A stretch of DNA of 33,717 nucleotides from a virus. The stretch spans positions 1 to 33,717 of the IMG/VR virus record IMGVR_UViG_3300032246_000442, one strand, 5' to 3'. The position numbers were made by a program, and so were the translations under genes. Positions 26,728-32,248 of the stretch are shown here, in pieces. Under the pieces are notes generated by a model. It did no database searches. It was given only the letters and a program-made list of their open reading frames with translations, and was not told the DNA's origin. Numbering within the stretch: the first letter of the stretch is position 1; every line of letters begins with the position of its first letter.

Positions 26728-27036
26728 TTATTCTTCTTTGAGCATGTCCTCAATATAAGCCTTAGCTTCTTTTAAATTCTTTGCTGGCAACACACCAGAC
26801 TTTAAGTCTTTATTAATTAAAGATATAAAAGCGTTAACAATTTCCATGCGTTTACTGCGGATAGGTCCGCCACGAAACCAAGTATGTAAAGCCATCCTTG
26901 ATATACCAAATACTTTGCATACATAACTAGCTGGTAAGTTAGCCTCTACACAAATTCTTGCCAGATTCTGTCCAGTCAAGATTGCATCTGGTTTACTTAA
27001 GGTTAATAAAAACCTATTACTATAGCTCCGTGGCAT
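26728..27036 (-). CDS. Helix-turn-helix DNA-binding regulator (102 aa)
   Basis: Residues about 24-58 (LARICVEANLPASYVCKVFG, then ISRMALHTWFRGG) form a clear helix-turn-helix in the style of phage regulators of the LARxCVxAxLPxxxVxxxFGxSRxxxxxWFxG type. The C-terminal half is a charged helix that could dimerise. AAGGA lies 6 nt before ATG, 9 nt after the stop of the ssDNA-binding-like gene. It is the only obvious DNA-binding regulator in the leftward block and sits directly before the attenuator-like hairpin. Its target is unknown; the repeat-rich gap at 29893-30088 is a candidate. Confidence 0.75.
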   Translation of the reverse strand: MPRSYSNRFLLTLSKPDAILTGQNLARICVEANLPASYVCKVFGISRMALHTWFRGGPIRSKRMEIVNAFISLINKDLKSGVLPAKNLKEAKAYIEDMLKEE

Positions 27037-27045
27037 CTCTATTCC

Positions 27046-27894
27046 TTAAGCCTTCTTAGACCACTTCTTAACGATGTCAGTAACATCGCCTTCGGTCTTA
27101 GTTGCTGGTTTGCTTGTGCTTTCACGCTTAGTTGGTTCTGCAACCTCAGGCGCTTCTAGTGCTGGCGCACCGCCATCTTGCTTATACACAGTTAACTTAA
27201 CCGCACCTTCAGCTGCGGAACTCTTACCTTGTGCCTTAACAACTTCGTAGTCAGATTCAGAAACTGCTGATGCTGGAGAGAATAAAACCTTTGCATACTT
27301 GGTCTTAGTATCAAACTGCATCTTAGTTACAACACGACCAGCGCTTACGTTGTTTTGTGCAAGCATGTTGATGTAAGCCTTGAAAGGCCAACGACCATTA
27401 TCTTCTTTACCGAAGGCAGACGTAGCTGGAATAACCAACTGCATGATGTCACCCTTAGGGTCATTAGGAAGAACAACTGCAGTCCTCCAAGATAAACGAC
27501 ACGCAGTACCTTGACCGCCTGTGCCTGATCCTTTGGCACTATTGTGGCAAGTCTCACAAGTAGATGCTGGTGGGTTAGGTACATCTGCGTCAGGCTTCTT
27601 AGAGTCTGATGACCAGCAAGCTGGGGCTACCTTCTCGCCTTCTTTGTATGCCTCTGCATAGAACGCACGGCTTGGGTCATGTGCCATCTTCACAAAGATA
27701 ACATTCATATGACGGTCTTCAATAGCACCAACTTCTTTGCCGTTAGCCATTTTGCGGAACACACCGCCAGCGATTGAGATACGCTTGTTACCACTGCTAG
27801 TGGCTACACTACCGCCAGCAACAGCTAATGTATCTTCGTCTAAGCCCATTAATGATGGGTTGGATTGTAGTATTACTGATAATTCATTACTCAT
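27046..27894 (-). CDS. Phage ssDNA-binding-like protein with four-cysteine zinc site (282 aa)
   Basis: The start at 27894 is chosen because GGAG lies 6 nt upstream; a GTG at 27906 would run through that site. Residues about 30-215 look like an OB-type beta domain. It contains Cys93 (ACWSSD), Cys113 and Cys116 (CETC) and Cys132 (ACRLSW), a likely zinc site. The C-terminal 60 residues are a flexible linker rich in Pro, Glu, Thr and Lys that ends in a helix (DVTDIVKKWSKK). The family is a common phage protein next to primase, polymerase and nuclease genes, thought to bind single-stranded DNA. An acidic tip, usual in bacterial SSB, is absent here. Confidence 0.65.
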   Translation of the reverse strand: MSNELSVILQSNPSLMGLDEDTLAVAGGSVATSSGNKRISIAGGVFRKMANGKEVGAIEDRHMNVIFVKMAHDPSRAFYAEAYKEGEKVAPACWSSDSKKPDADVPNPPASTCETCHNSAKGSGTGGQGTACRLSWRTAVVLPNDPKGDIMQLVIPATSAFGKEDNGRWPFKAYINMLAQNNVSAGRVVTKMQFDTKTKYAKVLFSPASAVSESDYEVVKAQGKSSAAEGAVKLTVYKQDGGAPALEAPEVAEPTKRESTSKPATKTEGDVTDIVKKWSKKA

Positions 27895-27919
27895 TTTTAA
27901 CTCCACTATAAAATATTAA

Positions 27920-28318
27920 TTAAGAAACACTAGTTGGTTTACGAACTGTTACACCATATTCACGCATGACGTTAACACCTGGGGGTAAACCTTCGGCTTC
28001 TCTCTCAGCGATGAATTCTTTAAAATTCCCTTGGTGGATGCGACGCTCTAAAAGTTCTAATGCTTGATGTTCAAGCACATAGTCCCTAAAGTTATCCCAA
28101 TCCGAACAAAAGAATCTTTCATTTAATTTGCGAATCACAGTACCTTTGTCTGTCTTGATACTTGTCGCATTTGCTTCATTACAGATTGCTAACAAAGCTT
28201 GTTCTAGCGTTGTCATTTCTTCTTTAATCTTTGCATCTTCTGCTTCCCACTCGTTACGCATACGATCACGTTCATTTCGTAAGGTAATAAATGTTTCTAC
28301 TAACTGATCGGTATTCAT
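27920..28318 (-). CDS. Gam-like coiled-coil hypothetical protein (132 aa)
   Basis: The N-terminal 50 residues are a strongly charged coiled coil (RNERDRMRNEWEAEDAKIKE). The middle has KTDKGTVIRKLNERFFCSDW and the C-terminus GLPPGVNVMREYGVTVRKPT. This last pattern is typical of a widespread phage protein near recombination and replication genes, with general resemblance to Gam-type proteins that bind DNA ends. Its ATG overlaps the stop of the SNF2-type helicase (ATGA) and has a good AGGAG site. End protection or nuclease inhibition is a plausible role but not shown. Confidence 0.65.
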   Translation of the reverse strand: MNTDQLVETFITLRNERDRMRNEWEAEDAKIKEEMTTLEQALLAICNEANATSIKTDKGTVIRKLNERFFCSDWDNFRDYVLEHQALELLERRIHQGNFKEFIAEREAEGLPPGVNVMREYGVTVRKPTSVS

Positions 28319-29892
28319 TCGTTTTCTCCTAAACCGAGTTCTAACTTGTACAAGTCCACTAACTTCTCGTGGGCATCTACTTTACTTTGAAGGACATCGT
28401 ACATCCTTCTTTCTACTGGCGAGCCTTGCAAATGCACTACTGTCATCTTGTTCTTCTGTCCATACCTGTCAATACGAGCAATACATTGTAAATACGTCTC
28501 GACACTTGTTACAGGAGACCAAAACACTACAGTATTTGCCGCAGTCAAAGTAACACCATGACTTGCAGCTTGCGGTTGAATCACAAGAACACGAGGCTCA
28601 GTCGTCTCTTGAAACCGCCTAATGACATTGCTTCTTTCTAATGCTGAAACACTGCCATCAATTACTTCATTAGTAATACCTTCTGCTGTTAAGAACTTAC
28701 GCACCAACTGAATCGTATGTGTAAAAGGTACAAACACAACTAGCTTATGCTCTGTTTCTTCAATCACTTCTAGCAGAGCATTTTTGCGAGGAGCAACATC
28801 AAATTCTACTACTTCTCTTTCATCGGTATAAACTGCACCGCCCGATAACTGTAGTAATTTATTAAGGTTTGTCGCCGCATTAACTGTTGTTACTTGTTCA
28901 CCCGCCGCTTGGATAAGCATATCTTTCTTGAGAGCGTTGTAATACTTGGTAGCCTGTGGTGACAAAGGTACTTCCCTTGTTTGATACATCACAGGAGGCA
29001 AGTCTAGGCACTCACTCTTCGTATAGCGTATAGCTGGTTGCAAAGCGCTAAACACTTTATCTTTTGAATCAGACTTTGGAACCCACTTAAACCGATTGAT
29101 TTGGTGCATAACTTTATCCCGCCACACAGTCATAGTGCGTGGAACATTTTGTGGCGATACAAGTTTGGCTAATCCAAACGCATCTATTGGTGATTGTGAG
29201 GCTGGTGTCCCTGTTAGCATCCACAACCGTGTGGTTGGTTTCATCAATTTAGCTAGTGCTTTCCATCTTTTAGTCGTAACGTTTTTATAAGCGTTTGCTT
29301 CATCAATTACTATTAGGTCAAACCCTGCCATATTTAAATCATTAAAAACTATTCCAATACCGTCATAGTTAATGATAATAAATTCGTAGTCTCCGTTAAT
29401 AATCTTTTTACGCTTGGTCGCATCTCCGTAAGCTACAGCTACTCGTCTGTGCATAGCGGTTTTAAATATGTCTGCTTGCCATGCTGAATACATAATTGAT
29501 AGAGGGCAGATTACCAATACTTTCTTTATTACTTTCTGTGTCATCAGATAGTCTGCCGCCCATATAACAGAAGAGGTCTTGCCTGTACCCGCTTCGTTAA
29601 AACAAAACGCTCTCATGTTTACTGAAAGAAACTCAGCAGTTGTACGTTGGTGGTCAAACGGCTGGTATAACCCAGGCCAATCATATTTTTTTGTTATAGG
29701 TGAAGGTAAACGTTTATTAAATTTAATAAGGCGGTTTAGAAGTGTTATTTCTTCTATGCCCCAGTAAACCAACACCTCTGAAATGTTCCCTTTGGTTTTG
29801 ACAAGCTCGCTTTTCTCTATGTTGTTTAGCACCGTTGGGACTAACTCCGTTGGTAAGCTAAAGCGTACTGCTGTGTCATCTACTATCTGCAT
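28315..29892 (-). CDS. SNF2-type DEAD/H-box helicase (525 aa)
   Basis: This is an ATP-driven DNA translocase or helicase of superfamily 2. The Q-region QPFDHQ is near residue 77, and motif I NEAGTGKTSS is at residues 99-108 with Lys105. Motif II is DEAN at 197-200, motif III LTGTP at 226-230, and motif VI QCIARIDRYGQ is near residue 485. The C-terminal helicase lobe has HGVTLTAANTVVF. DEAN replaces the usual DEAH or DEAD. The length fits compact phage SNF2 proteins without extra domains. AAGGA lies 5 nt before ATG. A role in replication, recombination or packaging fits its place beside the primase and nuclease genes. Confidence 0.9.
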   Translation of the reverse strand: MQIVDDTAVRFSLPTELVPTVLNNIEKSELVKTKGNISEVLVYWGIEEITLLNRLIKFNKRLPSPITKKYDWPGLYQPFDHQRTTAEFLSVNMRAFCFNEAGTGKTSSVIWAADYLMTQKVIKKVLVICPLSIMYSAWQADIFKTAMHRRVAVAYGDATKRKKIINGDYEFIIINYDGIGIVFNDLNMAGFDLIVIDEANAYKNVTTKRWKALAKLMKPTTRLWMLTGTPASQSPIDAFGLAKLVSPQNVPRTMTVWRDKVMHQINRFKWVPKSDSKDKVFSALQPAIRYTKSECLDLPPVMYQTREVPLSPQATKYYNALKKDMLIQAAGEQVTTVNAATNLNKLLQLSGGAVYTDEREVVEFDVAPRKNALLEVIEETEHKLVVFVPFTHTIQLVRKFLTAEGITNEVIDGSVSALERSNVIRRFQETTEPRVLVIQPQAASHGVTLTAANTVVFWSPVTSVETYLQCIARIDRYGQKNKMTVVHLQGSPVERRMYDVLQSKVDAHEKLVDLYKLELGLGENE

Positions 29893-29936
29893 TACATTCC
29901 TTAACTAGGTTTAACTGTGACCCCTTACGGGGGTTA

Positions 29937-29990
29937 GTCGGTTAGCCTTTTACTGCCCAACAGGGATGAAAAGCAGTAAATCTAACTGAC
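29937..29990. repeat. Imperfect palindrome with 17 bp of pairing
   Basis: Bases 29949-29956 (TTTACTGC) pair with 29973-29980 (GCAGTAAA) across a 16-nt loop. After a 3-by-1 internal bulge, 29937-29945 pairs with 29982-29990 with one G:U. The wobble pair is allowed only in the + strand RNA; in the - strand RNA it becomes A:C. No T-run follows on either side, so it is not an ordinary terminator. Confidence 0.7.
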
Positions 29991-30047
29991 ATGGTTTACT
30001 CGTGAAGGAGCTTTTTAATACCCACTCATGTCTAACGGTATTCTGAT

Positions 30048-30068
30048 ACTTTACACTAACACTTTACA
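30048..30068. repeat. Direct repeat ACTTTACA, two copies 13 bp apart
   Basis: ACTTTACA occurs at 30048-30055 and 30061-30068, separated by CTAAC, which is itself a repeated box in this gap. The spacing is slightly more than one helical turn, as for paired protein-binding sites. It lies about 160 nt upstream of the SNF2 helicase start and just beyond the stop of the basic HNH-like gene. Confidence 0.5.
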
Positions 30069-30088
30069 AAAGGTAATGCGGGTTTGTA

Positions 30089-30400
30089 CTACTTTTTACG
30101 TTCTTTTTTACTTGTTTCAGATACCAAATTACCTTGAGAATCACGGCGGAAAGAGCGGTTTTTAGCGGCGGTAGTGATATAAGTACCATCTTTATTAGAG
30201 CCTCCCTTATCCAGCGCCTTGCGGTGGGCTACATCCTTGCCCTCCCGTGCATCAGCCTTGCCATCTTTGTCCCTATCAGGGAGCTTCTTATCCAGCGCTC
30301 TCCGTGCCTTTTGACGCTCCATACGACGGGGATGCTCTCCACGGGCTTTTTCTTGCTGGTACTCTTTTGCATACGGTCTTGGTTTATTAACGTAGGGCAT
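30089..30400 (-). CDS. Small basic HNH-like protein (103 aa)
   Basis: The product is very rich in Lys and Arg. The core GKDVAHRKALDKGGSN followed by a conserved NRSFRR resembles the beta-alpha-metal part of small phage HNH-type proteins (pattern DVxHxxxLxKGGSN, then NR). The cysteines of classical HNH nucleases are missing and only one clear histidine is seen, so nuclease activity is doubtful. A DxDxDGxxD segment (DRDKDGKADARE, residues about 42-53) also looks like an EF-hand calcium loop. AAGGA lies 6 nt before ATG. It could simply be a DNA-binding protein. Confidence 0.6.
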   Translation of the reverse strand: MPYVNKPRPYAKEYQQEKARGEHPRRMERQKARRALDKKLPDRDKDGKADAREGKDVAHRKALDKGGSNKDGTYITTAAKNRSFRRDSQGNLVSETSKKERKK

Positions 30401-30402
30401 GA

Positions 30403-30615
30403 TTAATCCTTTTTCTTTTTCGCCACAGGCTTTTTGGTTGCTGGCTTTTTTCTTTCAGCAATTTGATCGGCAGTGGCATATTCATTAATTGCTTGCTTAA
30501 GCATAGAGATAAGCCCCCATTGCACAAGGGTTTCAAGTCCTTGCTTGTCGAATCTAACGATAGCGTCAGCTGAACCATCCTTGTTCTCCTTAATAATTTT
30601 CACTGTAATATCCAT
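30403..30615 (-). CDS. Small protein with Lys-rich tail (70 aa)
   Basis: The start at 30615 is chosen because it overlaps the stop of the nuclease gene (TAATG) and has AAGGA 6 nt upstream; the longer frame from 30639 would lie inside the nuclease gene. The N-terminal half has beta strands (MDITVKIIKENKDGSADAIV), a middle helix follows, and the last 17 residues are ERKKPATKKPVAKKKKD. The tail would bind nucleic acid without sequence preference, like histone H1-type tails. I do not recognise the family. A role in DNA handling fits its operon but is inference. Confidence 0.65.
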   Translation of the reverse strand: MDITVKIIKENKDGSADAIVRFDKQGLETLVQWGLISMLKQAINEYATADQIAERKKPATKKPVAKKKKD

Positions 30616-31268
30616 TATCTTTCCTTGTGATGTTCGCAAGACTTAACTGGACACCACCCACATAAAGGGGTAGGGTTTGCTTGCCATGTATTATTTTCGT
30701 ACGAATGGGTCAAACGAGCAAGGTCTGGTAAAAACGCATCCCAAAGCTCATTTTTCATATCCCTAACGTATTCTTCTGTAATAAAAGAGTTATGCATTAC
30801 AAACATCAAACCTGCTTTAATATTACGCACTTCTGGAAAGTGTTCAAAAACCATCAAAGCCATCAGTTTTAATTGTTTTACATCAGGGTACTTATTGCTA
30901 CCTGTTTTGTAATCCACAATGAAGGCGTCTTCACCATCAACTACTAGAAAGTCAACTATACCCCTAGCCCAGCAGTCTTCCGCGCTCCATTTACAGGCTT
31001 TCTTCTCGTAATTAAGTGCCATACGAAGCTCAGGATGAAACTCACCTGGTATATCTTTTAAAGTGTCCATCAGCTTTTCAAATCTCTTATAGTTCTCGGC
31101 AAGAGGTTCGCCATCCTTTATGTAGTTCTCCAGAGCTTTATGTACTTGGTTTCCATAAAGAATCTGCTGAGTCATAGACTTCTGATAGTTCTTTAAAACT
31201 TTGACTTCTTGGTATTGCTTTGGACAATTAATGTAATCCTTAAGAGCTGAGTATGACCATGTAAACAT
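30615..31268 (-). CDS. PD-(D/E)XK nuclease, Cas4/RecB-like with putative Fe-S cysteines (217 aa)
   Basis: Nuclease motifs are in order: VHKALENY with His43, GIVDFLVV with Asp106, IVDYKTG with Asp119 and Lys121, and a QLKLMALM motif with Gln132. Cys15 (NCPKQY) plus Cys203, Cys206 and Cys211 (CGWCPVKSC) match the one-plus-three cysteine layout that binds a 4Fe-4S cluster in Cas4 and AddB-type nucleases. It probably trims DNA ends during phage recombination or replication. AAGGA lies 6 nt before ATG. No CRISPR array or cas1/cas2 is nearby, so a CRISPR role is not suggested. Confidence 0.87.
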   Translation of the reverse strand: MFTWSYSALKDYINCPKQYQEVKVLKNYQKSMTQQILYGNQVHKALENYIKDGEPLAENYKRFEKLMDTLKDIPGEFHPELRMALNYEKKACKWSAEDCWARGIVDFLVVDGEDAFIVDYKTGSNKYPDVKQLKLMALMVFEHFPEVRNIKAGLMFVMHNSFITEEYVRDMKNELWDAFLPDLARLTHSYENNTWQANPTPLCGWCPVKSCEHHKER

Positions 31269-31288
31269 AACTATTCCTTAACTGAGTT

Positions 31289-31555
31289 TTACTTTATATA
31301 TTTTGGCATACAAGTTACGTCTACGGGAGCTTCAGATAAGAAACCATTAACCTTACGTCTTGTTGTAATAACTACGGGTCTCGTACCAGCAGATTCACAA
31401 TCCATGATGGCGTTAATCATCTCATTGCGTGTCATGATGTAAGCGTTTTTATCTACAAGCACCTCTGTATTTGGTAGCTTTGAAACAGGGTCGTTGTTAA
31501 ATAATGCGCAACCACCCAACATACTTATTGCCGATATTAGTATTACTTTTTTCAT
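31289..31555 (-). CDS. Lipoprotein (88 aa) in the early/replication block
   Basis: The N-terminus MKKVILISAISMLGGCALF is a lipoprotein signal with lipobox LGGC and Cys16 as the acylated residue. The mature part has a RNEMINAIMDCESAGTRPVV core, then TRRKVNG and a DVTC end, with two more cysteines that may form a disulfide. A family with this RPVVIxxxRKxNG pattern occurs in phages of Gram-negative hosts without known function. It overlaps the secreted-protein gene by ATGA, so the two are made together. An outer-membrane role such as receptor masking is possible; a spanin role is less likely because it is far from the lysis genes. Confidence 0.72.
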   Translation of the reverse strand: MKKVILISAISMLGGCALFNNDPVSKLPNTEVLVDKNAYIMTRNEMINAIMDCESAGTRPVVITTRRKVNGFLSEAPVDVTCMPKYIK

Positions 31556-31827
31556 TTTAATAATCCCTTGTTGTCAAAAAAACTTACTGGAAAGGAACGT
31601 AAGTTCCCTCTTGGTAGCACTACAAAAACTCTTGATTCATCTGATGCCCAACAACCTACTTCTGCTTTGCCATCGGGGTAGTAAGCATAGGCAATCCCTG
31701 TTCTTGGTACATCGCACGGCGCATCGGTTAAAGCAATAGTTATATTACCCATTCGCCCCTGTGCTATAACTCCTGTAGCTTGTACATTTGCTGTCATTAA
31801 AGCTAATAACAGTAGATACTTTTTCAT
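31552..31827 (-). CDS. Small secreted protein with two cysteines (91 aa)
   Basis: The N-terminus MKKYLLLLALMTANVQATG is a Sec signal peptide with probable cleavage after the AxA-like VQA. The mature part has the pattern LTDAPCDVP, then YAYYPDGKAEVGCW, FVVLPRGNLRSFPVSFF. Cys38 and Cys59 probably form a disulfide in the periplasm. This TDxPC, GCW, RxxP pattern belongs to a widespread phage and proteobacterial family of unknown function. It overlaps both the microgene upstream and the lipoprotein gene downstream by ATGA, so the three form a coupled cluster. Confidence 0.72.
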   Translation of the reverse strand: MKKYLLLLALMTANVQATGVIAQGRMGNITIALTDAPCDVPRTGIAYAYYPDGKAEVGCWASDESRVFVVLPRGNLRSFPVSFFDNKGLLK

Positions 31828-31901
31828 CCTCTTGACTCCTTTTTGATAGCTTTTAGTATTTGTTTTAGTAATCTAATTACTTCGTCTTCAAATTCAGTCA
31901 T
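31824..31901 (-). CDS. Microgene of 25 codons linked by ATGA overlaps on both sides
   Basis: The frame starts in an ATGA with the stop of the 116-residue gene (ATG at 31901-31899) and ends in an ATGA with the start of the secreted-protein gene (stop at 31826-31824). It encodes MTEFEDEVIRLLKQILKAIK followed by KESRG, an amphipathic helix with an acidic start and basic end. Its 3' end carries AAGGAG and AGAGGA sequences that serve the next gene. It may act mainly as a translational coupler, or encode a small real protein; the exact fit on both sides argues that it is translated. Confidence 0.6.
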   Translation of the reverse strand: MTEFEDEVIRLLKQILKAIKKESRG

Positions 31902-32248
31902 TTTTCTTGTGCCTTTCCAGTTACTAATTCATCAATTAGCCTTAATTCAGTTTTTAACGCTTCTATTTCAGCTTGTTGCTGTCGTAGCATGGTAGCGGCT
32001 TTACTTGCACCAACATACTTTGCGTTTTCAAGGTGCTGGATTATTTCAGCTATTTCCTCATCTGTTAGTAATTTTGCTGGATGGGTATAGAGTGGAATAG
32101 ACCCAGGATATTCGTAATTGGTATACATAGTGCCACCTTCAACTTCTTTCATCCACGCTACTGGTTCATTGTTCATTACGCTTGCTCCGCTATCAACTAT
32201 GTGTGGGGGTGATGCGTTCTGTCTGTCTTCTGTTGTAAATGTTGTCAT
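31898..32248 (-). CDS. Hypothetical phage protein of the PVAW / PLYTHP type (116 aa)
   Basis: The middle carries NNEPVAWMKEVEGG and SIPLYTHPAK, a motif pair found in many phage and prophage proteins of unknown function. The C-terminal half is a helix, with a coiled-coil-like QQQAEIEALKTELRLIDELV. The start shares an ATGA with the polymerase stop and has GGAG 8 nt upstream. The first 24 residues look flexible. Its tight linkage to the polymerase suggests an early-expressed protein; I cannot assign a function. Confidence 0.68.
   Translation of the reverse strand: MTTFTTEDRQNASPPHIVDSGASVMNNEPVAWMKEVEGGTMYTNYEYPGSIPLYTHPAKLLTDEEIAEIIQHLENAKYVGASKAATMLRQQQAEIEALKTELRLIDELVTGKAQEK

Larger units (their letters stand above)
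29893..30088. other. Largest intergenic gap (196 nt), structured and repeat-rich; candidate origin or operator region
   Basis: No open frame of note on either strand. The gap has a 4-bp C/G hairpin (29921-29932) and a long imperfect palindrome at 29937-29990. CTAAC occurs at 29982, 30032 and 30056, and the inverse GTTAG at 29933 and 29941. An 8-nt direct repeat lies at 30048 and 30061. All other gaps in the window are under 70 nt, so this one is likely functional, as a control region for the SNF2 operon or as a replication origin. Confidence 0.55.

Noticed and set aside
27895-27906. GTG start for the ssDNA-binding-like protein
   Set aside because: The GTG overlaps the GGAG that serves the ATG at 27894, so the later start is favoured.
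29965-29990. A seven-codon leader peptide on the + strand starting at ATG 29966
   Set aside because: It lies within the palindrome, has no properly spaced ribosome site and no + strand gene follows it.
29893-30088. A tRNA gene in the structured gap
   Set aside because: No GTTCRA T-loop, acceptor stem or cloverleaf could be built on either strand; the palindrome alone does not fit a tRNA.
31289-31827. Rz/Rz1 spanin pair
   Set aside because: The upstream partner has a cleavable signal peptide and no coiled coil, and the pair is not near the holin and endolysin.
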